This document shows positions 42,725-51,356 of a DNA stretch of 55,045 nucleotides, piece after piece. Positions within the stretch are counted from its first letter, which is position 1, and every line of letters starts with the position of its first letter. The stretch spans positions 1 to 55,045 of the forward strand of contig NZ_JAJTBB010000055.1 in NCBI RefSeq assembly GCF_021287135.1, read 5' to 3'. The position numbers were made by a program, and so were the translations under genes. Below the pieces are notes generated by a model. That model was not told the origin of the DNA and made no database searches. It was given only the letters and a program-made list of their open reading frames with translations. The DNA is from Acidovorax sp. (GTDB lineage: Bacteria; Pseudomonadota; Gammaproteobacteria; Burkholderiales; Burkholderiaceae_C).

Positions 42725-43249
42725 TTAGCCGATTTTGTGCAAGCCGCTCTGGAAGCGGCGCGCGTTGTCGATGTAGTGCTGCGCGCTCTGGCGCAGGCCC
42801 TCGATCTGCTCGGGCGTGAGCTGGCGCACGGCCTTGGCGGGGCTGCCGATGATCATGGAGCCGTCGGGAAATTCCTTGCCCTCCGTGACCAGCGCGCCCG
42901 CGCCCACCAGGCAGTGCTTGCCGATCTTGGCGCCGTTGAGCACCACGGCCCCGATGCCGATGAGCGACTCGTCGCCAATGGTGCAGCCGTGCAGCATGAC
43001 CTGGTGGCCCACGGTCACCCGCGCGCCCACCACCAGGGGCTGGCCGAAGTCGGCATGCAGCACGCTGGCGTCCTGGATGTTGGAGCCCGCGCCGATGGTG
43101 ATGCTCTCGGTGTCGCCCCGCACGATGGCCCCGAACCACACGCTCGCGTCCTCGCCCAGCACCACGTTGCCCATGACCTCGGCGCTGTCCGCCACCCAGG
43201 CGGACGCAGCCAGCTGCGGCGCCACGCCATCCAGTTCATAAATTGCCAT
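42725..43249 (-). CDS. Gamma-carbonic-anhydrase family protein (left-handed beta-helix)
   Basis: This 174-residue trimeric hexapeptide-repeat protein retains the three metal histidines: one in SVLHADFGQPLVV and two in VTVGHQVMLHGCTIGD. Repeats such as GNVVLGEDASVWFGAIVRGD and GIGAVVLNGAKIGKH form the beta-helix. The family includes YrdA/CaiE-like members in which carbonic anhydrase activity is often weak or undetected. The start MAIYELDG at 43249 was chosen over the longer open frame. It is divergent from the DUF455 gene. Confidence 0.9.
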   Translation of the reverse strand: MAIYELDGVAPQLAASAWVADSAEVMGNVVLGEDASVWFGAIVRGDTESITIGAGSNIQDASVLHADFGQPLVVGARVTVGHQVMLHGCTIGDESLIGIGAVVLNGAKIGKHCLVGAGALVTEGKEFPDGSMIIGSPAKAVRQLTPEQIEGLRQSAQHYIDNARRFQSGLHKIG

Positions 43250-43369
43250 ACAGGGCTCCAGCTCAAAGGGGAGAAAGCAGAAACGGGCCGCAACTGCGCG
43301 GCCTCCGGCACGCCGGGCTGCGGCACGGTACCGCCGGGGCCCGATCCGCGTTGGCCTAGAATTGTAAGG

Positions 43370-44173
43370 ATGGAGCTTCGCCACCGTGCATTGCAGGTCT
43401 TGTGCCTTGCAGACCCCGAGCAAAAAGCGGCTGCGACGCTTGACCTGCAAGCGCAAGCAGCTGCGCTTTTAATAGCAGAAGGCGTGCTCGACCTCCCCGC
43501 CGACCTGCCGGCATTGCCCGGCCATCCGGAACGCCCTTCCCTGCTGCACCACACGGACGTGGCCCGCCGCTCGCCCGCAACGCCCCAGGGGCGCGCGGTG
43601 CTCATCCACGCCATTGCGCACATCGAGTTCAACGCGATCAACCTGGCGCTGGACGCCGTCTGGCGCTTCGAAGGCATGCCCCGCAGCTACTACCTGGACT
43701 GGATGCTGGTTGCGGCCGAAGAAGCACGCCACTTCCGTCTGCTGCGCGACCACCTGCGCACCCAGGGCCATGACTATGGCGATTTCCCCGCCCACCAGGG
43801 GCTGTGGACCATGTGCGAGAAGACTCGGCACGACATCGTGGCGCGCATGGCCCTGGTGCCGCGCACGATGGAGGCGCGCGGGCTGGACGCCACCCCGCAG
43901 ATCCAGGCCAAGCTGCGCCAGGTCGGCACGCCCGACGCGCTGGCCGCGGTGGGCATCCTCGACACCATCCTGCGCGACGAGGTGGGCCACGTGGCGATCG
44001 GCAATCACTGGTACCGCTGGCTGTGCGAGCGCGAAGGGCTCGACCCCGAAAACCACTACAGCGTGCTGGTCCGGCAGTACGAGGCGCCGCGCCTGCGGCC
44101 CCCTTTCAACGAGGCCGCGCGCCGCCGCGCCGGCTTCACCGACAACGAACTGCGCTGGCTGCAACAGGGCTAG
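43370..44173 (+). CDS. DUF455 ferritin-like protein
   Basis: The 267-residue helical protein has predicted di-metal residues in HAIAHIEFNAINLALDAVWR, LVAAEEARHFRLLRDHL and LRDEVGHVAIGNHWY, the pattern of the DUF455 branch of ferritin-like proteins. Its reaction is unknown. A -10-like TAGAAT (43357-43362) ends seven bases before the ATG, so the transcript may have almost no leader. Residues ~25-38 (LDLQAQAAALLIAEG) are encoded by a copy of the dispersed repeat (43440-43486). Confidence 0.88.
   Translation: MELRHRALQVLCLADPEQKAAATLDLQAQAAALLIAEGVLDLPADLPALPGHPERPSLLHHTDVARRSPATPQGRAVLIHAIAHIEFNAINLALDAVWRFEGMPRSYYLDWMLVAAEEARHFRLLRDHLRTQGHDYGDFPAHQGLWTMCEKTRHDIVARMALVPRTMEARGLDATPQIQAKLRQVGTPDALAAVGILDTILRDEVGHVAIGNHWYRWLCEREGLDPENHYSVLVRQYEAPRLRPPFNEAARRRAGFTDNELRWLQQG
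43440..43486. repeat. Dispersed repeat, copy 5, inside the DUF455 coding region
   Basis: GCAAGCGCAAGCAGCTGCG then CTTTTAATAGCAGAAGGC closely matches the copy at 26.16 kb but is read through in frame. It encodes a linker near the N-terminus of the DUF455 protein. Confidence 0.6.
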
Positions 44174-44178
44174 GGAAC

Positions 44179-44250
44179 CTCTGCGACCTCGGGCGGCCTG
44201 CCGTGTTGCAAAGCCTCGCAGCCCCTCCCGATCCGCAGCGCACACTTGCC
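44179..44250. repeat. Large palindromic repeat, copy A (lacks the central hairpin)
   Basis: CTGCGACCTCGGGCGGCCTG, then TGTTGCAAAGCCTCGCAGCC, then CCTCCCGATCCGCAGCG: nearly the same as the repeat at the right edge of the window, in the same orientation. It lacks the ~35-base centre, as if deleted between two GCA triplets. It starts five bases after the DUF455 stop codon. Confidence 0.7.
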
Positions 44251-44356
44251 ACCCCATCCGCGGAGCATCCCCGGCCGCCTGCCCCGCCCGCGGGAATACG
44301 ATGGCTCCTACAATCCTTGACGGGCCGCACCCGGCTGCCGGCCGTTCCTTGCCACA

Positions 44357-45634
44357 ATGACACCCATGACCCCACACTCCCCCCCTGGAACCGCTTCCGC
44401 ACCGCAGCCCGGCAACTACGCACCGGTCGCGATGATTGCGCGGCAGGCCATCGTGAATGCGCAGCAGGTGGTGGTGGGGTATGAGCTGTTCAATCGCTCG
44501 CGCGCCGGCGCAGCCCACACGGCCGCCACCGATGTGATTCTGGTGTTCACCGCGCTGTCGCACGCCGGCACGGAAGAGCTAGTCGGCAAGAAACTCATTT
44601 TCGTCAACTGCACGCACGAAAGCCTCACCGGCGGCCACCTGGAGCTGGTGGACCCGGACAAGGTGGTGCTGGAGATTCCGCCCCTGGGCCATGCGGCTTC
44701 GGAGGAGGTCGCCACGCGCATGCCCATCCTGGCGGAGCTGCGCGAACGCGGCTTCCACCTGGCGTTCAACCATACCGTGCTGCAGTCCGCCTACGCGCCC
44801 TGGCTGCCGCTGGCCGACTACATCAAGCTCGACCTCTCGGTGCTGGCCCCCGACCAGCTCGCCGTGCTGATCAGCTACGCAGGCCGCCACTCCAAAGCCG
44901 AGCTGATTGCCGAGAAGGTGGAAACCGCGCAGCAGTACGACATGGTGTCCAGCCACGGCGTGCAGATGTTCCAGGGCTACTGGTTTGCCCGCCCGGCGCT
45001 GGTGGAAGCCAAGCTGCTGAGCCCCTCGCAGGCCAGCATCATCGAGCTCATCAACCAGGTGCGCAAACAGGCGCCCACGGCCGATATCGAGGAGACCCTC
45101 AAGAAGGACGCCGGCCTGGCCTTCAACCTGATGCGCCTGATCAACTCGGCGGGCTTCGGCTTGTCGCGCGAGATCACATCCTTCCGCCAGGCCGTGATGC
45201 TCATGGGGCTCAAGCGCCTGTTCCGCTGGGCGGCCCTGCTGCTCACCGCGTCGCGGGCGAGCGGAACCCCGTCGTCCGTCGGACAGACCGCCGTGGTGCG
45301 CGGCCGCCTCATGGAACTGCTGGCGCAGGAAACCCTGCCGCCCGAAGAGGCCGACCAGGCGTTCGTCGTGGGCATCTTCTCCCTGCTGGATGTGATGCTG
45401 TCCATGCCGATGGAGTCGGCGCTCGGCTTGCTGAACGTGCCCGCGCCGGTCTCGGCGGCGCTGCTGCGCCGCGAAGGCTTCCTGGGCGACCTCCTGACCT
45501 TGGCGGAGGCCTGCGAGTCCAGCGACGACGCGATGTTCAACCGCGCGGCGGGGCTGCTGCACCTGAGCAGCCAGCAGATCAACCTGGCCCACCTGCAGGC
45601 ACTGGCCTGGGCCGACCACGTCACCGACGAATAA
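44357..45634 (+). CDS. EAL-HDOD signalling protein, first of a tandem pair
   Basis: The 425-residue protein has an N-terminal EAL-like half (about 20-215) and a C-terminal HDOD half (about 220-420), the YuxH/CdgJ layout. EAL remnants are Glu43 in GYELFNRS, Asn in FVNCTHES, KLDLS, AEKVET and FQGYWFARP. The DDFGTGYS metal-binding loop is absent (it reads LAFNHTVLQSAYAPW), so c-di-GMP hydrolysis is not expected. HDOD landmarks are LMRLINSAGFGLSREITSFR and QAVMLMGLKRLFRWAAL. A paralogue follows 100 bases later. Confidence 0.9.
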   Translation: MTPMTPHSPPGTASAPQPGNYAPVAMIARQAIVNAQQVVVGYELFNRSRAGAAHTAATDVILVFTALSHAGTEELVGKKLIFVNCTHESLTGGHLELVDPDKVVLEIPPLGHAASEEVATRMPILAELRERGFHLAFNHTVLQSAYAPWLPLADYIKLDLSVLAPDQLAVLISYAGRHSKAELIAEKVETAQQYDMVSSHGVQMFQGYWFARPALVEAKLLSPSQASIIELINQVRKQAPTADIEETLKKDAGLAFNLMRLINSAGFGLSREITSFRQAVMLMGLKRLFRWAALLLTASRASGTPSSVGQTAVVRGRLMELLAQETLPPEEADQAFVVGIFSLLDVMLSMPMESALGLLNVPAPVSAALLRREGFLGDLLTLAEACESSDDAMFNRAAGLLHLSSQQINLAHLQALAWADHVTDE

Positions 45635-45734
45635 GCCCGCGGGGCGCGGCCGGTACAGCCGCTGGCCCCCCCCCGGGATTCAGAGGCTGGCAGGTCTAGA
45701 ATTGTGAAAAAGCATCTCCCACCCGCGGCCCTCC

Positions 45735-47015
45735 ATGCAAACCACTCCCGAACAAGACGCACCCGACCTCGCCGCACCCGCCGTGGAGCCCGTGGACGAG
45801 AACCTGGCCATCATTGCGCGCCAGGCCATCGTTGACGAGACCCGCGCGGTGTATGGCTACGAGTTGTTTGACCGCTCCACGGCCTCCGATGCCCACACGG
45901 CGGCCAGTGATGCCGCCCTGCTGTTCAATGCGCTGTCCTATGCGGGGACGGAAGCGCTGGTGGGCAAGAAGACGGTGTTCATCAACTGCACCCACGAGAG
46001 CCTTTCCGGCGGGCACCTGGAGCTGATCCACCCCGAAAAGGTGGTGCTGGAGATCCCGCCCCTGCCCGACAGCGCCACGGCCGAGGAGATCGAGGGGCGC
46101 CTGCCCACGCTGGAAGCCCTGCGCACACGCGGCTTCCGCCTGGCGCTCAACCAGAACGCCCTCAAGCGCGCCTACACCAGCTGGCTGCCGCTGGCGAGCT
46201 TCGTCAAGCTGGACATGCAGGCTTTCAAGCCCGAGCTGGCGGCACCGCTGGTCAAGTTCGCCACCACCCACAGCAAGGCCACCCTGGTGGCCGAGAAGGT
46301 GGAGACGGCCGAGCAGTACGAGCTGATGCGCGGCCTGGGGGTCAAGCTGTTTCAGGGCTACTGGTTTGCCCAGCCCGCGCTGGTCAAGGCCACCACCATC
46401 CGCCCCTCGCAGGCCACGATCATTCAGCTGATCAACCTGGTGCGCAAACAGGCCAGCACGGCCGAGATCGAAGACCTGCTCAAGAAAGACCCCACGCTCT
46501 CCTTCAACCTCCTGCGCTTCATCAACTCCTCGGGCTTCGGCCTGTCGTGCGAGATCACGTCGTTCCGGCATGCGGTCATGATCCTGGGGCTGAAAAAGCT
46601 GTTCCGCTGGGCGGCACTGCTGATGACCACCTCCCGCGCTGGCGGACCGCCGCCCGCGGTGGGCCAGACGGCCGTGGTGCGCGGCCGCCTGATGGAGCTG
46701 CTGGCTGCCGAATTGCTGCCGCCGGAGGAATGCGACAACGCTTTCGTGGTGGGCGTGTTCTCCCTGCTGGACACCATGCTGGGCGTGCCCCTGGAAAAGG
46801 CGCTGGAGTCCGTGGCCCTGCCCGAGCCGGTGATGGACGCGCTGCTGCGCGGCACCGGCGTGTTTGCCCCGTTCCTGGAGCTGACCAAGGCGTGCGAGAG
46901 CGGCGACGAGGTGGCCTTTGCCCGCGCCGCCGACGCCCTGCACCTGTCCAACCGCCAGGTCAATTGGGCCCACTTGCAGGCCCTGACCTGGGCCGAGACC
47001 CTGAACGAGGACTAA
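45735..47015 (+). CDS. EAL-HDOD signalling protein, second of a tandem pair
   Basis: This 426-residue paralogue of the preceding gene matches along its whole length (YELFDRSTASDAHTAASDAA, FINCTHESLSGGHLELIHPE, FQGYWFAQPALVKA, RWAALLMTTSRAGG). The EAL metal loop is missing here too (LALNQNALKRAYTSW), implying a non-catalytic c-di-GMP receptor or a protein-interaction module. A TAGAAT at about 45696-45701 could be its own -10. It ends at a clear terminator, so the pair may be one or two transcripts. Confidence 0.9.
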   Translation: MQTTPEQDAPDLAAPAVEPVDENLAIIARQAIVDETRAVYGYELFDRSTASDAHTAASDAALLFNALSYAGTEALVGKKTVFINCTHESLSGGHLELIHPEKVVLEIPPLPDSATAEEIEGRLPTLEALRTRGFRLALNQNALKRAYTSWLPLASFVKLDMQAFKPELAAPLVKFATTHSKATLVAEKVETAEQYELMRGLGVKLFQGYWFAQPALVKATTIRPSQATIIQLINLVRKQASTAEIEDLLKKDPTLSFNLLRFINSSGFGLSCEITSFRHAVMILGLKKLFRWAALLMTTSRAGGPPPAVGQTAVVRGRLMELLAAELLPPEECDNAFVVGVFSLLDTMLGVPLEKALESVALPEPVMDALLRGTGVFAPFLELTKACESGDEVAFARAADALHLSNRQVNWAHLQALTWAETLNED

Positions 47016-47044
47016 GCCCGTTCCCGGTGCTTCGGGCACTGCCG

Positions 47045-47085
47045 GCCACCGCCCCCGTTCCCGGGGCCGGTGGCTTTTCTTTTTC
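47045..47085 (+). terminator. Rho-independent terminator after the EAL-HDOD pair
   Basis: GCCACCG-CCCC pairs with GGGGCCGGTGGC across a small bulge and a short loop, followed by TTTTCTTTTT on the plus strand. It stands 30 bases after the second EAL-HDOD stop and faces the convergent Bug gene. Confidence 0.75.
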
Positions 47086-47097
47086 CTGCGCCGTGGT

Positions 47098-48063
47098 TCA
47101 TTGGGCCGGCTGGATGCCTGCGGCGCGGATGATGCGGGCGTTGTTCTCCGACTCCTGGGCGATCTGGCGCGCAAATTCGGCCGCCGTGCCGCCCGTGGGC
47201 ACGTTGTCCGTGGCCTGCAGCTTGCTGCGGATATCCGGCAGCGCCAGCGCCTTGTTCACCTCGGCATTCAGGCGCGCCACCACGGCGGGCGGCGTCTGTG
47301 CCGGCACGAACAGGCCGAACAGCGACGAGAGGTTGGCCGCGGGCTGGCCCAGCTCGGCCAGGGTGGGCACCTGCGGCAGCGACTCCAGCCGTGCGGGCGC
47401 ACCCACCGCCAGGGGCTTGAGCTTGCCCGCCTGGATGTGCTGCAGCACGGCCGGGCCGGCATTGGTGGACAGCACCTCGAACTGCCCGCCCAACGCATCA
47501 TTCATCTGCTGGCCGCCGCCCTTGTAGGGGATGTGCGTGATCTGCACCTGGCTCTTGGCCATGATCTGCTCCAGCATGATGTGGCCCAGGGACGCCTGCC
47601 CCGAGGTGGCCCAGCGCACGGCGCCCGGCGCGGCCTGCGCCGCCGCCAGCAGGCCCTTGAAGTCGGCCGCCTTGCTGGCGGGCGTGCCCAGCAGCAGCAC
47701 GGGCGAATACATCACGCTCACCACCGGGGTGATGTCCTTGTGCGGGTCGAAAGGCGACTTGCCCAGGTGCGGGTTCAGCGCCAGCGGGCTCACGGCGGCA
47801 AAGCCCAGCGTGTAGCCGTCCGGCGCGGCCTTGGCCACCGCGTCCACGCCCAGGCTGCCGCTGGCGCCGGCCTTGTTCTCAACGACCACAGGGGTGCCCA
47901 GCTGCGCCGCGAGCTTGTCGCCCAGCGCCCGCGCCACCACGTCGCTCACGCCCCCGGCCGGGTAGGCCACGATGATGCGCAGGGGCTTGCCCGTGGGCCA
48001 GGCCTGGGCCGCGGCCCAGGTGGCGGCGCCCAGCAGCGCAGCGCCGAGAATCAGTTTCTTCAT
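47098..48063 (-). CDS. Bug/TctC-family periplasmic solute-binding protein
   Basis: The 321-residue exported protein has a signal peptide (MKKLILGAALLGAATWAAAQ), the family opening KPLRIIVAYPAGGVSDVVAR and later PDGYTLGFAAVSPLALNP and HIPYKGGGQQMNDALGGQ. Bug proteins bind carboxylates or similar small molecules for tripartite tricarboxylate transporters. They are greatly expanded in Betaproteobacteria, often without adjacent TctA/TctB genes, as here. AAGGAAATCTCC precedes the ATG. It lies 31 bases after xerD. Confidence 0.93.
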   Translation of the reverse strand: MKKLILGAALLGAATWAAAQAWPTGKPLRIIVAYPAGGVSDVVARALGDKLAAQLGTPVVVENKAGASGSLGVDAVAKAAPDGYTLGFAAVSPLALNPHLGKSPFDPHKDITPVVSVMYSPVLLLGTPASKAADFKGLLAAAQAAPGAVRWATSGQASLGHIMLEQIMAKSQVQITHIPYKGGGQQMNDALGGQFEVLSTNAGPAVLQHIQAGKLKPLAVGAPARLESLPQVPTLAELGQPAANLSSLFGLFVPAQTPPAVVARLNAEVNKALALPDIRSKLQATDNVPTGGTAAEFARQIAQESENNARIIRAAGIQPAQ

Positions 48064-48094
48064 GGAGATTTCCTTGTATCGAAGCAGGACGGCC

Positions 48095-48994
48095 CTACCC
48101 GCGCGGATGGTGCTGCGCATGCAGGGTCTTGAGGCGCTCGCGCGCCACATGGGTGTAGATGGTGGTGGTCGAGATGTCGGCATGGCCCAGCAGCAGCTGC
48201 ACCACGCGCAGGTCCGCGCCGTGGTTGAGCAGGTGCGTCGCAAATGCGTGGCGCAGCGTGTGCGGCGACAGCGGCGCGGTGATGCCCGCCACCTGCGCCC
48301 ACTTTTTGACGATGACCCAGAACATCACGCGCGTCATGCCGCTGCCGCGCTGGGTGACAAACAGGTCGTCGGTTGGCTGCCCGGCCAGGATGGCGCCGCG
48401 GGCCTCGGCCAGGTAGCGCTCCAGCCATTGGTGCGCCACTTCGCCAAACGGCACCAGGCGTTCCTTGCTGCCCTTGCCCACCACGCGCAGCACGCCTTCG
48501 GCCAGGCTGAGCTGGAAAGTCTTGAGCGTGACCAGCTCCGACACCCGCAGGCCGCTGGCATACATCAGCTCCAGCATGGCGCGGTCGCGCAGGCCCAGGG
48601 GGTTGCCCAGGTCGGGCGCGGCCAGCAGCGCCTCCACCTGCGCTTGCGACAAGGTCTTGGGCACGCGCAGCGGCTGGCGCGCGGCCTGCAGGCGCACGGT
48701 GGGGTCGGCGGTGATGCGCCGCTCGCGCAGCGCCCAGTGAAAGTAGCGCCGCAGCACCGTCAGGCGCCGGTTGGCCGAGGTGGCGCGCGTCTGCGCGTGG
48801 CGCGCGGCAAAGTAGCCGTGCAGGTGGTGCTCGGCCGTGGCGTCCAGCGCCAGGGGCGGCTGCTGCTGGGCCAGCCATTGCGCGTAGAGCGTCAAGTCGC
48901 GCCGGTAGGCCGCCAGGGTGTTGCGCGACAGGCCATCCTCCAGCCACAGGGCGTCCACAAAGGCATCAATGGCGGTCTGGCTGTGCGCAAGCAT
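48095..48994 (-). CDS. xerD: Site-specific tyrosine recombinase XerD
   Basis: XerD acts with XerC at dif to resolve chromosome dimers. The 299-residue protein has the SAM-like core-binding domain (1-105) and a complete catalytic set: Arg150 (ASGLRVSEL), Lys174 (GKGSKER), His245 and Arg248 (SPHTLRHAFATHLL), His271 and nucleophile Tyr280 (LLGHADISTTTIYTHV). No integrase-like extension or att-site context is seen, which favours the housekeeping XerD over a mobile-element recombinase. It is flanked by two Bug genes. Confidence 0.93.
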   Translation of the reverse strand: MLAHSQTAIDAFVDALWLEDGLSRNTLAAYRRDLTLYAQWLAQQQPPLALDATAEHHLHGYFAARHAQTRATSANRRLTVLRRYFHWALRERRITADPTVRLQAARQPLRVPKTLSQAQVEALLAAPDLGNPLGLRDRAMLELMYASGLRVSELVTLKTFQLSLAEGVLRVVGKGSKERLVPFGEVAHQWLERYLAEARGAILAGQPTDDLFVTQRGSGMTRVMFWVIVKKWAQVAGITAPLSPHTLRHAFATHLLNHGADLRVVQLLLGHADISTTTIYTHVARERLKTLHAQHHPRG

Positions 48995-49012
48995 GCAAAA
49001 ACAATAGCACGT

Positions 49013-49042
49013 AAAAAAGGCCGCCCGGCAACCGGGCGGCCT
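49013..49042 (-). terminator. Strong Rho-independent terminator of the second Bug gene
   Basis: AGGCCGCCCGG and CCGGGCGGCCT form a perfect 11-bp stem with a 3-base loop (49018-49042). On the minus strand it is followed by TTTTTT. It lies 18 bases past the stop of the upstream Bug gene and separates it from xerD. Confidence 0.9.
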
Positions 49043-49060
49043 GTGGCGGGTTGGGACCGC

Positions 49061-50026
49061 TTATTCCAGCGTCAGCTTCTGCTTGGCCACCACGTCCTTG
49101 TAGACGGCGAACTCGGCCTTGATCTGCTCGGCGAACTGCTCGGGCGTGTTGCCGATCACCAGCGAGCCGGTGTCCTCGATGCGCTTCTTCACGGCCGGGT
49201 CTTCCAGCGCCTTGCGTACGCCGGCGTTCAGCTTGTCCACGATGTCCTTGGGCAGGCCCTTGGGGCCGACGATGCCGTAGTAGGCCATGCGGTTGACGGG
49301 CTCCAGGCCCAGTTCCTTGAACGTGGGCACATTGGGCAGGGCCGCCACGCGCTGGGGCGCCGCGACCACGATGGGCACCAGGCGGTTGTCCTTGATGAAC
49401 GGCAGGGCGGAGGGCAGGTTGTCAAAAATCATCGGCACCTGGCCCGCCACGGTGTCGTTCAGGGCCGGGCCCGCGCCGCGGTAGGGGATGTGCGTGACGA
49501 AGGTGCCCGAGAGGTTCTTGTACAGCTCCATCTGCAGGTGGCCGATGCCGCCCGTGCCGGAGGATGAGTACGAGTACTTGCCCGGTGCCTTCTTCAACTC
49601 GGCCACGAACGACTTGTAGTCCTTGGCCGGGAAGTGAGGGTTCACCGCAATGATGTTGGGCGTGGCGGCGATGTTGACGACGGGCGTGAAGTCCGTGAGC
49701 GGGTTGTACGGCGTCTTGGGGTTGATGGCCGGGTTGGCGGCCGTGGTGGACACGGTGGCCACGCCCAGGGTGTAGCCGTCCGGCGCGGCGCGGGTCAGTT
49801 CCGCCGCGCCCACGATGCCGCCCCCGCCCGCCTTGTTGTCCACGATCACGCTCTGGCCCAGGGCCTTGCCCAGCGGCTCGGCGATGACGCGCGCAACGAT
49901 GTCGGTGGTGCCGCCAGGTGCGAAGGGCACGACCAGGCGGATCACCTTGTTGGGATAGCCCTGCGCGGCAGCGGTGCCGGCGGCGGCCGCCAGAACGGTG
50001 AGCGCAAGCCATTGACGACGGTGCAT
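49061..50026 (-). CDS. Bug/TctC-family periplasmic solute-binding protein, second copy
   Basis: From [20 protein letters not shown] the product is 321 residues, exactly the length of the Bug protein beyond xerD. It shows [40 protein letters not shown] and [26 protein letters not shown] lies six bases before the ATG. It ends at its own strong terminator and so is a single-gene unit. The ligand is unknown. Confidence 0.93.
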   Translation of the reverse strand: MHRRQWLALTVLAAAAGTAAAQGYPNKVIRLVVPFAPGGTTDIVARVIAEPLGKALGQSVIVDNKAGGGGIVGAAELTRAAPDGYTLGVATVSTTAANPAINPKTPYNPLTDFTPVVNIAATPNIIAVNPHFPAKDYKSFVAELKKAPGKYSYSSSGTGGIGHLQMELYKNLSGTFVTHIPYRGAGPALNDTVAGQVPMIFDNLPSALPFIKDNRLVPIVVAAPQRVAALPNVPTFKELGLEPVNRMAYYGIVGPKGLPKDIVDKLNAGVRKALEDPAVKKRIEDTGSLVIGNTPEQFAEQIKAEFAVYKDVVAKQKLTLE

Positions 50027-50156
50027 GAAATTCTCCTTGGTGCGAGGTTGCAAACAACAGCGGGGATGGTATGCGCAACAGCGCAGACACCCCCCTGCGG
50101 ATTGCACATAAGGGCTAACCCGGAGGCCTTGGGATGTCCTGCATAACCCTCGCGAG

Positions 50157-50274
50157 TTCGTGGTAGCGCGGATCGGGATGGGCCGCAAGGCGCCTTTTCT
50201 TGCCAATAGCCCGGCTATTGGCAAGAAAAGCAACGCAGCGGACCGCCCGAGACCGCGCTATCACGGACCGCAGG
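50157..50274. repeat. Large palindromic repeat, copy B (inverted orientation, altered central hairpin)
   Basis: The segment is one long imperfect palindrome. Outer arms GTGGTAGCGCGG and CCGCGCTATCAC surround GATCGGGATGGGCCGCAAGG on one side and CAACGCAGCGGACCGCCCGA on the other. The centre is a perfect 17-bp inverted repeat, CTTTTCTTGCCAATAGC (50194-50210) with CCG loop and its complement (50214-50230). Its flanks match the reverse complement of copies A and C. It fills much of the gap between the Bug gene and the AEC transporter. Confidence 0.8.
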
Positions 50275-50321
50275 GAGTTATGCAGGCCATCCCTTGTTGT
50301 GCATCAAGTATTCTCGCCAGG

Positions 50322-51227
50322 GTGAACTACGCCACGCTCCTGCTCCCGGACTTCTCGCTCATCCTCTTCGGCTACCTGATCTGCCGGTACACCGCCCTCA
50401 ACCGCTCGGTGTGGCAGCCCGTGGAGAGCCTGGTGTACTACCTGCTGTTCCCGGTGCTGCTGTTCCAGTCCATCGTCAAGAGCCCGGTGGACGTGGGCGC
50501 CGCCTCGGGCCTGATCGCCGCCGGGCTGGCCATGGGCGTCACCGGCATCGCGCTGGCCTACAGTCTGCCGCACTGGCCGCTGCTGGGCCGCCACATCGAC
50601 GCGCGCGACCACGCCGCCAGCGCGCAGGTGGCGTTCCGGTTCAACTCCTTCATCGGGCTGGCCATTGCCGAGCGCCTGGCGGGCGCCGAGGGCTTGCTGA
50701 TGATCGCGGTGCTCATCGGCGTGTGCGTGCCGCTGTTCAACGTGGCCGCCGTGTGGCCCATGGCGCGGCACGGCCAGCACAGCTTTGCGCGGGAGCTGGT
50801 GCGCAACCCACTCATCATCGCCACCCTGTCGGGCCTGGTGGCCAATCTGCTGGGGTTTCGCATTCCCGAGTGGGCCAGCCCCACGGTCAGCCGCATCAGC
50901 GCAGCGTCGCTGGCGCTGGGGCTGATGGCCGCGGGCGCGGGCCTGGAATTTGGCCTGCTCGCGCGCGGCAAGGCGCTGAGCATTGCCGTGCTGTCCATCC
51001 GGCACCTGGTGCAGCCGCTGCTGGCGTTCGGGCTGGCCCACCTCTTGCGGCTGAGCCCCGTGCAGACCACCGTACTGCTGGCGTTCTCGGCCCTGCCCAC
51101 CGCGTCCACCTGCTACGTGCTGGCCGCGCGCATGGGCTACAACGGGCCGTATGTGGCAGGGCTGGTGACGCTGTCCACGCTGCTGGGCATGGTGAGCCTG
51201 CCGTTTGCGCTGGCCGTGCTGCGGTAG
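50322..51227 (+). CDS. AEC-family transporter (auxin efflux carrier-like)
   Basis: From GTG 50322 (NYATLLLPDFSLILFGYLIC) the protein has 301 residues with about ten membrane segments. They are arranged as two similar halves, including the polar crossing FRFNSFIGLAIAERLAG and the C-terminal ALPTASTCYVLAARMGYNGP. The frame is open upstream to 50160, but that part lies in a repeat and is unlikely to be translated. Family members export or import organic acids such as malonate and malate. The substrate is unassigned. Confidence 0.87.
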   Translation: MNYATLLLPDFSLILFGYLICRYTALNRSVWQPVESLVYYLLFPVLLFQSIVKSPVDVGAASGLIAAGLAMGVTGIALAYSLPHWPLLGRHIDARDHAASAQVAFRFNSFIGLAIAERLAGAEGLLMIAVLIGVCVPLFNVAAVWPMARHGQHSFARELVRNPLIIATLSGLVANLLGFRIPEWASPTVSRISAASLALGLMAAGAGLEFGLLARGKALSIAVLSIRHLVQPLLAFGLAHLLRLSPVQTTVLLAFSALPTASTCYVLAARMGYNGPYVAGLVTLSTLLGMVSLPFALAVLR

Positions 51228-51356
51228 CCCGCGGGGCGTGCGCCCTCTCCTACCCCCGGCCCCGCGCCGCGCCGACAGGCCCGGGCTGCCCGGCGGCCGA
51301 GCATGGCGGCTTGCGCTGGCCGACGGGGTCGGCGCCGTCAACCGGAGAGACCCACC

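Noticed and set aside
44179-44250. Rho-independent terminator after the DUF455 gene
   Set aside because: The palindromic sequence has no T-run and matches a dispersed repeat present elsewhere, so it was recorded as a repeat copy.
48095-48994. Phage or integron integrase
   Set aside because: Length, motifs and lack of att-like repeats or cargo genes fit housekeeping XerD better.
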